DNA from: JANPLD01 sp031426355
GTDB lineage: Bacteria > Pseudomonadota > Alphaproteobacteria > Rickettsiales > UBA8987
Direction of reading: 5' to 3'
NCBI GenBank assembly: GCA_031426355.1
Contig: JANPLD010000071.1
Span: forward strand, 1 to 48,657
Length of the DNA stretch: 48,657 bases
Part shown: in pieces, positions 1 through 8,537 of the stretch
How the letters are laid out: every line of letters begins with the position of its first letter
Position numbering within the stretch: position 1 is the stretch's first letter
Notes under the pieces: model-generated
Told to the model about the DNA's origin: nothing
Databases searched by the model: none
What the model saw: only the letters and a program-made list of their open reading frames with translations
Translations under genes and position numbers: made by a program

Positions 1-2315
1 ACATAAACATCAGGTAAAAAGTGCATTTCAATTTTTATCATACCATCACCCTGGCATGTTTCACATCTTCCGCCTTTAACGTTAAAGCTGAACCTGCCGG
101 ATTTATATCCACGTGCCTTCGATTCAGGAAGAGCTGTATACAGATCTCTTATAAAGTTGAATGCACCAGTGTAAGTTACTGGATTAGAACGTGGTGTTCT
201 GCCAATTGCCGATTGATCAATTTTGATAACCTTATCAACATATTCAAGACCCGTGAGGGAATCGTAATGCCCCGGAATTGATTTGTAAGCACCATTCAGA
301 ATTTTCGCAGCAGCACGATAAAGTGTATGTAATATAAGTGATGATTTACCACTTCCGCTAACGCCTGTTATTACGTTGAATTTCCTTATAGGTAATTCAA
401 CATCAACATTGTGCAAGTTATTCGCGCGTGCGCCTTTTAATTTAATATACTTCTCTTTTTCAAAGCTCCTGCGTTTAGGGATTTTAATTTCCAAAGCTCC
501 ACTTAAATATTTACCAGTTATTGATTTTGGATTTTTAGCAACCTCATCAGGTGTACCTTGCGCTATTATATAACCGCCATGGATACCAGCGCCAGGGCCA
601 ATATCAATAAGGTGATCAGCTGCGCGCATAGTATCTTCATCATGCTCAACAACTATCACTGTATTGCCTAAGTCTCTTAGCGCCCTTAAAGTATGTATCA
701 GTTTATCGTTATCACATTGATGCAACCCGATCGAAGGCTCATCAAGAACATAAAGAACACCGCTTAATCCTGAACCGATCTGTGAAGCAAGGCGTATCCT
801 CTGACTTTCACCACCTGATAGGGAGCCGGATGAACGAGACAATGTAAGATAATCAAGCCCTACATCATGAAGGAAGTTCAAACGCAACTGAATTTCTTTT
901 AATATTCTTTCACCGATCTTATTATGCGTAACACTCAATTTTTTCGGAAGTTGTTTGAACCATTCCATCGCTATATCAATAGTAAGAGCGCAAACCTGAC
1001 CGATATGCATTTCATTTACTTTCACGCAAAGTGATTCGGGCTTTAAGCGATAACCGCCACACGCCGAACATTTTGTTTCGCCTTGATAAACTTCATACGC
1101 AGAACCGATATGGAAAGTATCAGCTTCTGAAACACGGCGTTTCATATTAGGTATAACACCTTCAAAAGATTGTTTTATCTTTTGTGTTCTAAGCCCATCT
1201 TCATATTCAAAACTTATCTCCACACCTCTGGAGCCATGTATGATCATATCCTGAACATTTTCAGGCAGGTCATTAAATGGTGTTTCAAGAGAAAATTTAA
1301 AATGTTTTGCAAGTGCGTTAAGCATCTGCTTATACATTTTATTATTACTATTAGCCCATGGAGCTATCGCGCCTTCTGCAATCGATATAGTTCTGTTCGG
1401 GATGACCAGATCAGGATCATAAAAAAGTTCAGAACCTAAGCCATCACAAGCAGTACAAGCGCCGTAAGGTGAATTAAATGAGAACATTCTCGGCTCAATT
1501 TCGGTAAGCTGGAAGCCAGATACCGGACACGAGAATTTTTCGGAGAAAATTAATATCTCCCCATTTTTATGTTCACCTTTATATTTTTCAGGCAGTTCAA
1601 CTATCTCTGCATAAAGCAGCCCGTGTGACAATTGCAGGGAGGTCTCAATTGATTGTGCGAGGCGATTTCCAAGGTCATCACCTATCTTGATTCTGTCAAC
1701 CACAACTTCCATATTGTGTTTCTTATTCTTATCAACCTGCGGAAGTTCATCAAGGCCATGAATAACACCGTCAATTTTTACGCGCGTATAACCATTCTTC
1801 TTAAGGTCGAGCAATTCCTTCGTATGCTCACCTTTGCCGCCGCGAACTATCGGCGCAAGAATATATAATTTTGTTTCAGGCGGCAGGGCGTTTATTTTAT
1901 CAACCATTTGTGAAACTGTCTGTTTCTCAATAGGTTTACCTGTCGCAGGAGAATAAGGGATACCAATACGCGCAAATAGAAGTCGCATATAGTCATAAAT
2001 TTCAGTAATAGTTGCAACCGTCGAGCGCGGATTTTTCGAAGTAGTTTTCTGGTCGATCGCAATAGCTGGCGAAAGCCCGTCAATATGGTCAACATCAGGC
2101 TTATTATGCATTTCCAAGAATTGGCGTGCATAAGCGGAAAGTGATTCAACATATCTACGCTGTCCTTCGGCATATATAGTATCAAATGCGAGGGAAGATT
2201 TTCCTGAGCCTGAAAGCCCTGTAACTACAACAAGTTTGTTTTTTGGTATATCAATACTGATATTTTTCAGGTTATGTTCGCGAGCGCCTTTTATAGATAT
2301 AATTTTGTCTGACAT
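1..2315 (-). CDS. uvrA: UvrABC excinuclease subunit A (3' end outside window)
   Basis: UvrA is the ATP-driven DNA damage sensor of nucleotide excision repair; it loads UvrB at lesions. The minus-strand reading starts at the ATG at 2315 (MSDKIISIKGAREHNLKN). It shows the first Walker A, GLSGSGKSS, at residues 33-41, a CxxC zinc-finger pair near 1455 (PYGACTACDG), an ABC signature LSGGESQRIRLAS near 800, and the second Walker A, GVSGSGKSS, near 345-365. The reading reaches position 1 without a stop (about 771 residues of roughly 940-950), so the C-terminus lies to the left of the window. It is the clearest ortholog call in this part and shows no disruption. It is followed on the right by metF on the same strand, separated by about 80 bp. 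Confidence 0.98.
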   Translation of the reverse strand, partial: MSDKIISIKGAREHNLKNISIDIPKNKLVVVTGLSGSGKSSLAFDTIYAEGQRRYVESLSAYARQFLEMHNKPDVDHIDGLSPAIAIDQKTTSKNPRSTVATITEIYDYMRLLFARIGIPYSPATGKPIEKQTVSQMVDKINALPPETKLYILAPIVRGGKGEHTKELLDLKKNGYTRVKIDGVIHGLDELPQVDKNKKHNMEVVVDRIKIGDDLGNRLAQSIETSLQLSHGLLYAEIVELPEKYKGEHKNGEILIFSEKFSCPVSGFQLTEIEPRMFSFNSPYGACTACDGLGSELFYDPDLVIPNRTISIAEGAIAPWANSNNKMYKQMLNALAKHFKFSLETPFNDLPENVQDMIIHGSRGVEISFEYEDGLRTQKIKQSFEGVIPNMKRRVSEADTFHIGSAYEVYQGETKCSACGGYRLKPESLCVKVNEMHIGQVCALTIDIAMEWFKQLPKKLSVTHNKIGERILKEIQLRLNFLHDVGLDYLTLSRSSGSLSGGESQRIRLASQIGSGLSGVLYVLDEPSIGLHQCDNDKLIHTLRALRDLGNTVIVVEHDEDTMRAADHLIDIGPGAGIHGGYIIAQGTPDEVAKNPKSITGKYLSGALEIKIPKRRSFEKEKYIKLKGARANNLHNVDVELPIRKFNVITGVSGSGKSSLILHTLYRAAAKILNGAYKSIPGHYDSLTGLEYVDKVIKIDQSAIGRTPRSNPVTYTGAFNFIRDLYTALPESKARGYKSGRFSFNVKGGRCETCQGDGMIKIEMHFLPDVY

Positions 2316-2393
2316 AATATTTTTTGACTGTTTAAAAACCAAGACTCCTATATAGCGAAAAATTGCAGGAATGGAAGGGGATAATATGCTTAT

Positions 2394-3290
2394 TTATCCC
2401 TTAATTCCCATCAGCCTGCATACGGCCCTTGTCTGGTGCGGGCGGTTGAGGGTGTAGAAGTGGAATTTATCTATTCCTTCCTGCCTTAATATCCTGCATA
2501 TTTCACCTGTGATTGAAACCGCGACCATATCCCTAGTATGAGGTGTATCATCAAGTCCATCAAAAAGGTCTGTCATCCATTTTGGAATGGATGATTTGCA
2601 CATCTCACTAAATCTAATAAATTGCTTGAAATTAGATATTACTATAATCCCCGGTATTACAGGGATTTTTATCCCGCGCTTCTGAACTTTCTCCAGATAC
2701 CTTAAATATATACCAGGTTCAGTAAAATACTGTGTAATTGCCCTGTCAGCTCCTGCATCAACCTTCTCCTGCAAATAATCCAAATCTTTTTCCTCAGATT
2801 CAGATTCCGGATGTTTCTCCGGGAATGCTGCAACACTTATATCAAAATTCCCAATCTTTTTTAGCCCTTTAACAAGGTCAGCTGCATAATGATATCCGTC
2901 AGGATGGGGTATATAGTTTGTAATACCTTCAGGCGGATCACCTCTCAAGGCAACAATATGGTTAACATTTTCCTTCAGGTAATTCTCTGCTATCTGCTTT
3001 ATTTCATCTTTAGACGCCTTAATGCAGGTAAGATGTGCGGCTGGTATCAAATTCGTTTCTCTTTTTATACGAACTACTGTATTATGTGTTCTTTCTCTGG
3101 TAGTGCCTCCCGCCCCATAAGTTACGGAGACGAACTTGGGTTTTAAGGGTTCTAGTTCTTTTATAGTATCCCATAGAACCTTTTCAGACTCGTCATTTTT
3201 GGGTGGAAAGAACTCAAAAGACACAGCCGGAGGCGGAATTTGGAGAAAATCCTCTATCTTTGCTAATAATTTATTTAATTTTTTGCTCAC
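2394..3290 (-). CDS. metF: Methylenetetrahydrofolate reductase
   Basis: MetF reduces 5,10-methylene-THF to 5-methyl-THF with FAD/NADH and feeds methionine synthesis. The 298 residues match the usual bacterial length. The family motif FEFFPPK lies at residues 25-31, followed by VSVTYGAGGTTRERT and ALRGDPP. The reading starts at a GTG codon (3290); no upstream ATG in frame fits better. The gene lies 53 bp from the divergent mlaA. Functionally it complements the glycine cleavage genes at 16.6-22.4 kb, which generate methylene-THF. A standalone MetF with no fused MetH or kinase is the simplest reading. Confidence 0.96.
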   Translation of the reverse strand: MSKKLNKLLAKIEDFLQIPPPAVSFEFFPPKNDESEKVLWDTIKELEPLKPKFVSVTYGAGGTTRERTHNTVVRIKRETNLIPAAHLTCIKASKDEIKQIAENYLKENVNHIVALRGDPPEGITNYIPHPDGYHYAADLVKGLKKIGNFDISVAAFPEKHPESESEEKDLDYLQEKVDAGADRAITQYFTEPGIYLRYLEKVQKRGIKIPVIPGIIVISNFKQFIRFSEMCKSSIPKWMTDLFDGLDDTPHTRDMVAVSITGEICRILRQEGIDKFHFYTLNRPHQTRAVCRLMGIKG

Positions 3291-3343
3291 AAATATAAAT
3301 AATCATCTCAAGTTTATAACAATCAAAGCAACCATATATATTT

Positions 3344-4096
3344 ATGATATTAAGTTTTAAAAGGATATTTTTCATTTCAGCCATTGGAGTTTACTTTTTT
3401 TGCATAAATTCCGCAATTTCACAGAATGATTCTATCAGGCTGGTAAATATTGATACTACCAAGCTTCAGGATGATTACGATACAGCTTTAGCTGGTGATA
3501 AGCTTGAAGGATATAACAGAGCAGTATTCTCTTTTAATAAATCAATTGATGATTACTTCCTGGCGCCGGTTGCTCGTGGTTACAGATACGCTGTACCTCA
3601 ATGGGGTAGGAACAGGGTAAGGGATTTTTATAATAATCTTCAGGAACCTCGCAATTTTGTAAATTCTCTACTTCAAGGCGATATTGAAGGCGGGTTTCGC
3701 GCTTTCTGGAGAGCTATTGTTAACACAACCTTTGGTGTAGCAGGGACTTATGATGTAGCTGCTGGTTTTGGTCTTCATGAAAAAGACAAATATTTTAGCC
3801 AGACCCTAGGTCTCTATGGTTTAAACGCAGGTGACTATTTTATTCTACCACTTATGGGGCCTTCCACTTACCGCGATTTTGCCGGTTTTGTAGTTGATAA
3901 CTTTATGGAACCTGACACTTACATTGAGCCAACTGGTGCAGCCATTGCAATAAATGGCGCAGAGATCATATCTAAAAGGGAAAGATTGCTTGATGTAACT
4001 GACCAGATGGAAGCAGATTCTTTTGATTTATACTCAACACATAAAAGCAGCTATTTACAAAACCGTAAGAAGAATATAGAGGAGACGGCAAAATAA
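3344..4096 (+). CDS. mlaA: MlaA/VacJ family outer-membrane lipid-asymmetry lipoprotein
   Basis: MlaA sits in the outer membrane and removes mislocalised phospholipids from the outer leaflet, handing them to periplasmic MlaC. The 250-residue product has an N-terminal signal sequence ending in VYFFC (Cys20), a loose lipobox. The body has family features: GYNRAVFSFN near residue 56, the NLQEPRNFVNSLLQGD block, and DYFILPLMGPSTYRD. The mlaC homologue follows after a short gap, so the two are probably co-transcribed. The inner-membrane ABC part (mlaFED) is not in the window. The lipobox is weak, so lipidation is less certain than the family assignment. Confidence 0.93.
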   Translation: MILSFKRIFFISAIGVYFFCINSAISQNDSIRLVNIDTTKLQDDYDTALAGDKLEGYNRAVFSFNKSIDDYFLAPVARGYRYAVPQWGRNRVRDFYNNLQEPRNFVNSLLQGDIEGGFRAFWRAIVNTTFGVAGTYDVAAGFGLHEKDKYFSQTLGLYGLNAGDYFILPLMGPSTYRDFAGFVVDNFMEPDTYIEPTGAAIAINGAEIISKRERLLDVTDQMEADSFDLYSTHKSSYLQNRKKNIEETAK

Positions 4097-4112
4097 TTAA
4101 TTTATATTGCCA

Positions 4113-4745
4113 ATGAAATTTTTAAAATCTCTTCTAGTTGCACTTTACTTTGTATCTACCTCAGCTTCGGCTCAATCGGTTTTTCCTACAAATGACCCTA
4201 AAGATTACGCAGTAAAGGTCGGCAACAGGATAATTGAAATAGTTGAATCAAAAGTTCCTAATCTTGAAAAGCAGAACACTCTAATAGATTTGTTCCGCAC
4301 AAATTCTGATACTGACTACATGGCAAAATTCGTTATGGGCAGGTTCTTCAGGCAAGCTTCAAAAGAGCAGAAAAGTAAATATCTCGAATTATACAGGGAT
4401 TACGTTATTTATTCTTATATCCCTCGCTTCAGGGAATATGAAGGTGAGAAACAGCAGGTTAACCAGTCTGTATCTCAGGGCAGCAATGAGTTCATAGTTA
4501 AAACAACTATCACATCCCCTAAATCAAAAACAGGTAAGATAAACGTTGATTACAGGCTCCTCAAATCAGGTAACAGCTTCAAGATCATTGATGTAATAGG
4601 TGAAGGTGTAAGCTTGCTTACAACCCAGCGTTCTGATTTTGCGGCGCCTTTATCCCAGAAAGGTATAGATTTCTTCCTTATCAGGCTTGAAGACAAAGTT
4701 GCAAAACTGAAATCTACTAAGTGGGAAAATAGGAAAAAAAAGTAG
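4113..4745 (+). CDS. mlaC: MlaC/Ttg2D family periplasmic phospholipid-binding protein
   Basis: MlaC shuttles phospholipid between MlaA and the inner-membrane MlaFEDB transporter. I chose the ATG at 4113, giving MKFLKSLLVALY and a classical signal peptide with a likely cut after SASA; a TTG two codons upstream is possible but less likely. The mature part shows the family pattern: FRTNSDTDYMAKFVMGRFFRQAS, then YVIYSYIPRFREYEG and DYRLLKSGNSFKIIDVIGEGVSL. Length (210 residues) is normal. It lies 16 bp after mlaA on the same strand, which supports a two-gene operon. Confidence 0.92.
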   Translation: MKFLKSLLVALYFVSTSASAQSVFPTNDPKDYAVKVGNRIIEIVESKVPNLEKQNTLIDLFRTNSDTDYMAKFVMGRFFRQASKEQKSKYLELYRDYVIYSYIPRFREYEGEKQQVNQSVSQGSNEFIVKTTITSPKSKTGKINVDYRLLKSGNSFKIIDVIGEGVSLLTTQRSDFAAPLSQKGIDFFLIRLEDKVAKLKSTKWENRKKK

Positions 4746-4820
4746 AACTTCATTTCTAAACCTTGATTTATCTCAAAAATTTTCAATAAAGGCTTATTAA
4801 GAAAATAAAACCTCATATTT

Positions 4821-5372
4821 ATGAATTTAGAAAAGAATAAGATAGTTGCTTCTATATTGCTCGCTGGTGTCATTGCTATGATAGCTGGAACTGCGGCAAA
4901 GATACTTTATTTTGGCGCCAGCCATCATGAGGAAGAGAAAAGAGGATACACTATTGAAGGCGCCGAAGAAGCTGCAAGTGGCGCAGGTGAACCAAAGGTT
5001 GAAGTTGATAAAAATGCACTTCTTGCTGAAGCAAAAGCTGAAGATGGAATGAAAGTTGCAACCAAATGTCTGGTCTGCCATTCCCTTAACAAAGGTGAAG
5101 CTGCGAAGGTTGGCCCTAATCTTTATGGCGTAGTTGGTAATAACCATGCGCACATGGCCGGCTTCCAGTATTCTAAAGTTATGGCTGAAATGCATGATAA
5201 AAAATGGACATATGAAGACCTCTGGGCTTTCATCAATAACCCTAAAGTATATGCCCCGGGAACTAAAATGGCTTTCGCCGGTATCAAAAACCCTAAAGAA
5301 CTTGCTGCGCTTATAGTTTATTTACGCAGCCTTTCTGATAGCCCGATTCCATTACCTGCTGCTGCAAAATAG
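4821..5372 (+). CDS. cycM: Membrane-anchored class I cytochrome c (CycM/c552-like)
   Basis: This is an electron carrier tethered to the inner membrane, in alphaproteobacteria typically linking the bc1 complex to terminal oxidase. An uncleaved N-terminal membrane segment (about residues 8-30) is followed by an Ala/Glu-rich linker. The haem-attachment motif CLVCH is at residues 83-87, then KVGPNLYGVVGN. The distal Met is probably the one in PGTKMAF. The 183 residues fit the CycM family. It is 75 bp downstream of mlaC and likely has its own promoter. The symbol is assigned by architecture only. Confidence 0.88.
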   Translation: MNLEKNKIVASILLAGVIAMIAGTAAKILYFGASHHEEEKRGYTIEGAEEAASGAGEPKVEVDKNALLAEAKAEDGMKVATKCLVCHSLNKGEAAKVGPNLYGVVGNNHAHMAGFQYSKVMAEMHDKKWTYEDLWAFINNPKVYAPGTKMAFAGIKNPKELAALIVYLRSLSDSPIPLPAAAK

Positions 5373-5453
5373 ATTTTGCTGACTCGGTTAATTGAATTTA
5401 TTTTTTATTGAGATATAATTTGTCTTCTAAGAGTAAAACTCAAAACATAAGCG

Positions 5454-5933
5454 ATGGAATATTTTCAAAACTCCCAAAGCCTTCTTTGGATAATCCTCGG
5501 CATAACCCTCATTCTTACTGAAGTTATAGTAATGCCTGGCGTTGGCCTTATTACCGCCGGTATGGCAGCTATCACGCTGGCAGCTCTTATAATATTCAAA
5601 CTCGTTGATGGCTCAGATTTTTTTACAAATCTGGCTTACTTCTTTTCTTTCACAATAATGTGGTGGGTGATAATCTGGCGTCCACTTAAAAGCTCAATGA
5701 AAAAGCATAAAGATACTGCAAAATCTTATACCAATATCATTGGCACTTATGGCGCAGTTGATGAACCTGAAGGCCTAATAGAAGGCAGGATAGGGTACAT
5801 AAAGTGGAGCGGAACCAGAATGCGTGCGCGTATTCGCCCTGAATCTTCTGCCAAAGAAATCAAAAATGGTGATACAGTTTGGATATACGATAACAAAGAA
5901 GGTATATTGTTAGTTGATAATATTGAGAAATAG
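5454..5933 (+). CDS. nfeD: NfeD family membrane protein
   Basis: NfeD-like proteins have N-terminal membrane helices and a C-terminal OB-fold, and usually work with SPFH-domain proteins in membrane organisation. The 159 residues contain hydrophobic helices across about residues 8-75 (LWIILGITLILTEVIVMPGVG; FFSFTIMWWVIIW). A soluble part follows, with GRIGYIKWSGTRMRARIRPES and a C-terminal WIYDNKEGILLVDNI. This is the short NfeD form without the ClpP-like protease domain. The SPFH gene follows 64 bp downstream, the classical pairing. Confidence 0.92.
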   Translation: MEYFQNSQSLLWIILGITLILTEVIVMPGVGLITAGMAAITLAALIIFKLVDGSDFFTNLAYFFSFTIMWWVIIWRPLKSSMKKHKDTAKSYTNIIGTYGAVDEPEGLIEGRIGYIKWSGTRMRARIRPESSAKEIKNGDTVWIYDNKEGILLVDNIEK

Positions 5934-5997
5934 CTTGAAATTAGTAATTTAAAGTGATGATAATATTCTTCTAACTTTAAACTTCAAACTAAATCCT

Positions 5998-6951
5998 ATG
6001 ACCCTAGATACCTCTGCTCTTATGATAGCCATCCTATTATTCGGCATAATCACTCTTTTTAAAGGTGTTAAAATAGTTCCCCAGCAACAGGCGTGGGTAA
6101 TTGAAAGGCTAGGTAAATTTAACAGCACGCTTGATGCTGGTTTAACCCTGATAATCCCTTTTATTGACAGAATTGCATATAAGCATTCACTTAAGGAGCA
6201 GGCAATTGATATACGTTCTCAAAGGGCGATAACAAAAGATAATGTTAACCTTGAGATAGATGGTGTTCTATATGTCAGGATCATTGATGCAAAGCTCGCA
6301 TCATATGGTGTAACCGACCCTTATTTTGCGCTTACCCAGCTTGCCCAAACCTCAATGCGTTCAGAAATAGGTAAGCTAGACCTTGATAAAACTTTTGAAG
6401 AACGTGAAAAGCTGAATGTTAATATAGTTAACTCTCTCAATGAAGCTTCATCTACCTGGGGCATACAATGTATGCGTTACGAAATAAAGGATATAAATCC
6501 GCCTGAAAGCATATTAAAATCAATGGAGCAGCAGGTAACGGCTGAGCGTAATAAGCGCGCATTAGTTTTGGAGTCCGAAGCTGGCAGGCAATCTAAAATA
6601 AATATAGCAGAAGGTAAAAAGGCGGAGCAAGTTCTTGCATCAGAAGCATTTAAAATTGAGCAGATAAATAAAGCTGAGGGTGAGGCTTCCGCAATACTCA
6701 CGGTTGCTGAAGCAACTGCAAAAGGAATAGAAGCTATCGCAAGCGTGATTGAGAAAACAGGTGGTAAAGATGCTGTAGCGCTAAAATTGGCAGAAAATTA
6801 TATTGAGGCTTTTGCCAATTTAGCAAAACAGTCAAACACTATGATCATTCCATCAAACGCTGGTGATGTAGGCTCATTTATCGCTCAGGCATTAGCTATT
6901 TTTGATAATGTAAAACAATCTCAGCAAAAATCTAGAGGATCTTTAAATTAG
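5998..6951 (+). CDS. qmcA: SPFH/stomatin family protein (QmcA-like)
   Basis: SPFH proteins form membrane-associated rings and scaffold or modulate membrane proteases. The 317-residue product has one N-terminal membrane segment (residues 7-22). A stomatin domain follows: IVPQQQAWVIERLGKFN near 26-42, then DRIAYKHSLKEQAIDI and VLYVRIIDAKLASYGV. A long Ala/Glu/Lys-rich coiled coil around residues 180-250 precedes the C-terminus. Pairing with the NfeD gene immediately upstream supports the call. Length is normal; no unusual insertions. Confidence 0.94.
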   Translation: MTLDTSALMIAILLFGIITLFKGVKIVPQQQAWVIERLGKFNSTLDAGLTLIIPFIDRIAYKHSLKEQAIDIRSQRAITKDNVNLEIDGVLYVRIIDAKLASYGVTDPYFALTQLAQTSMRSEIGKLDLDKTFEEREKLNVNIVNSLNEASSTWGIQCMRYEIKDINPPESILKSMEQQVTAERNKRALVLESEAGRQSKINIAEGKKAEQVLASEAFKIEQINKAEGEASAILTVAEATAKGIEAIASVIEKTGGKDAVALKLAENYIEAFANLAKQSNTMIIPSNAGDVGSFIAQALAIFDNVKQSQQKSRGSLN

Positions 6952-7088
6952 AGTTTTAATACAATCTATTACGTTAGTTACTTAAAGTTTTATATTATAT
7001 AATGTTTTGGTTTAATTTATTAGCCTAACAAACTGTAATTCAGTAGGGGAAAATAACTCTGATTCTGCTGCATAAATACCACTCTAAT

Positions 7089-7120
7089 TTAATGGTTTCT
7101 TAACATATTTGTGATATAAT
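7089..7120 (+). promoter_or_regulatory. Putative CtrA-activated promoter of the lipoprotein cluster
   Basis: A perfect TTAA-N7-TTAAC box (7089-7104) is followed after 11 bp by TATAAT (7115-7120). The first lipoprotein ATG is at 7146. The box-to-(-10) spacing is the same as at five other promoters in this window. CtrA identity is inferred from the known Caulobacter consensus and from the presence of ctrA at 24.7 kb. Confidence 0.7.
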
Positions 7121-7145
7121 ATTTGAAAAGGACTCATCAGATAAT

Positions 7146-7499
7146 ATGCATAATAATATATTGAAATTACTTCCTATTTGCCTTTCTCTAACACTAGGTA
7201 GCTGTTCTTTTTTCGATAGCACCCCTTTAAGCCCTTTTGAACAAATGCTGCAAAAAAATCAGGTTGGCTCTACCCCTATGTTTATGGGTGATCTTCCAGC
7301 GGGAAATGATTCTTATAGTTTAGGTTTTAGACAAGGCTGTAGCTCTGCCCTATCTATAATTGGTGTGGGTGGTGTTTCAACATTTCAAAATGAAATATCT
7401 TTGGACACAAATAGAAAAAGTGAGGATCCTCTTTATCACAAAGGGTGGAACTCAGGAAATAATTACTGCAGTTACTATACAGATGTAGACCCTTTATAA
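7146..7499 (+). CDS. Lipoprotein of tandem GC...YC family, copy 1
   Basis: Function unknown. The 117 residues start with a lipoprotein signal; Cys20 in LTLGSC fits a lipobox. The C-terminal half carries the family pattern shared by the five tandem genes: an aromatic-Gly segment with GC (LGFRQGCSSALS) and a distal KGW..G...YC (KGWNSGNNYCSYY). This is the most diverged copy, with a longer spacer before the conserved part. It is the first gene of the array, 26 bp behind a TATAAT with a CtrA-type box upstream. The five genes lie on one strand with gaps of 0-6 bp or small overlaps, so one transcript is likely. Confidence 0.85.
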   Translation: MHNNILKLLPICLSLTLGSCSFFDSTPLSPFEQMLQKNQVGSTPMFMGDLPAGNDSYSLGFRQGCSSALSIIGVGGVSTFQNEISLDTNRKSEDPLYHKGWNSGNNYCSYYTDVDPL

Positions 7500-7504
7500 C
7501 TTAT

Positions 7505-7843
7505 ATGAACAAACTGGTTTTACATATTGGGTTAATTCTGGTTATCCAGCTTTGCTTAACTTCGTGTAATACAGATTATTACGGCAGAACTAGCTTCCAG
7601 CCGGGTTTTTTAGAACTGCAACCACCTCCGGGGCCGGAGCTATACAGAAAAGGTTGGGCAGATGGTTGTGAAAGCGCTGCTAATGCTTATTCAAATGGTT
7701 TCTATAAACAGGTAAAGGCTTTTGAATATAGGTATGATGCTCATTATCGTAACGAACCATTATACACGCAGATCTGGAAAGATGCATTTGTTTACTGCTC
7801 AATTGTATGGGAACGTACAAACAGCTTAGGGGGAAGTATATGA
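7505..7843 (+). CDS. Lipoprotein of tandem GC...YC family, copy 2
   Basis: Function unknown. The 112-residue product has a lipobox Cys21 (LCLTSC). The conserved body comprises YRKGWADGCESAANAY, then an aromatic-rich spacer, then WKDAFVYCS. The two invariant cysteines (GC and YC), about 45 residues apart, could form a periplasmic disulfide; this is inferred from their conservation in all five copies. The gene begins 5 bp after copy 1, and its stop overlaps the start of copy 3 (ATGA-type overlap), a sign of translational coupling. Confidence 0.87.
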   Translation: MNKLVLHIGLILVIQLCLTSCNTDYYGRTSFQPGFLELQPPPGPELYRKGWADGCESAANAYSNGFYKQVKAFEYRYDAHYRNEPLYTQIWKDAFVYCSIVWERTNSLGGSI

Positions 7844-8181
7844 AAAATTTTGCATATACTATACTTTTGCTTTCTGTTTCTTCGTGTTCATATCTTGATC
7901 CGACTAGGGCAGGTAGCCCCTTTAAACAATGGATGTATGAAGGACCCAATGAAAACACAGACAAAAATAAAGATGTAGACCCATTATATTTGAAAGGCTG
8001 GCAGCAAGGTTGCCAAACGGGTGTTAGCGCCAATACTAATGCTTGGTATATGCAGTTCTACCATTTTGAGCAGGATTCAACCTTGGCATTTAACCCAACA
8101 TATTACAAAGGCTGGAAAGATGCTTTCAATTACTGTGGTAGATATATTTACCAATATAACAGGGTTACAGGATTATTCTAA
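7840..8181 (+). CDS. Lipoprotein of tandem GC...YC family, copy 3
   Basis: Function unknown. I chose the ATG at 7840, which overlaps the previous stop and follows a strong purine-rich site (AGGGGGAAG). It gives MKNFAYTILLLSVSSC with lipobox Cys16; a longer reading from 7807 would ruin the signal peptide. The 113 residues carry LKGWQQGCQTGVSA and YYKGWKDAFNYCGRY. The next copy starts directly after its stop codon. It has the clearest W-x-D-A/G-F-x-YC block of the array. Confidence 0.87.
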   Translation: MKNFAYTILLLSVSSCSYLDPTRAGSPFKQWMYEGPNENTDKNKDVDPLYLKGWQQGCQTGVSANTNAWYMQFYHFEQDSTLAFNPTYYKGWKDAFNYCGRYIYQYNRVTGLF

Positions 8182-8532
8182 ATGAAGAAACTTCTGCAAA
8201 TATTTCTTGCTGCCATTCTTTGCACCTCCTGTGATACCTTTAGGGAGAGTATATTGCGCCCTCTTAATTTATGGGAAACCACACCTTTTGGTATAGGTGA
8301 AATGCCTAAAGGTGGCTCCCCTGAATTTGAGCAGGGATGGAAAGATGGTTGCGGCAGTGGCTTGGCTGCTTACGGTGGTGGCCCTTACAGAAATGCGGGA
8401 TACAAATTCCGTCAGGACTGGCGGATGATAAATAATAAAGATTACTATAATGCCTGGCAAGATTCCTATTTATATTGTCGTTGGTATATCTGGAATTACA
8501 TTCAAGACGGTAGCGTAAACTCCATATTTTAA
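8182..8532 (+). CDS. Lipoprotein of tandem GC...YC family, copy 4
   Basis: Function unknown. The 116-residue product has lipobox Cys17 (ILCTSC). It then carries EQGWKDGCGSGLAAYGGGPY, a FRQDW segment and YYNAWQDSYLYCRWYIW. It begins one base after the stop of copy 3 and ends 5 bp before copy 5, so it belongs to the same transcript. Copies 4 and 5 resemble each other most, both having the Y-K-F-x-Q-D spacer, which suggests a more recent duplication. Confidence 0.87.
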   Translation: MKKLLQIFLAAILCTSCDTFRESILRPLNLWETTPFGIGEMPKGGSPEFEQGWKDGCGSGLAAYGGGPYRNAGYKFRQDWRMINNKDYYNAWQDSYLYCRWYIWNYIQDGSVNSIF

Positions 8533-8537
8533 ATTTT

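Noticed and set aside
21..2185. Several 60-97 codon frames on both strands in the first 2.2 kb
   Set aside because: They lie within the continuous uvrA reading on the minus strand, which reaches the window edge with clear UvrA motifs.
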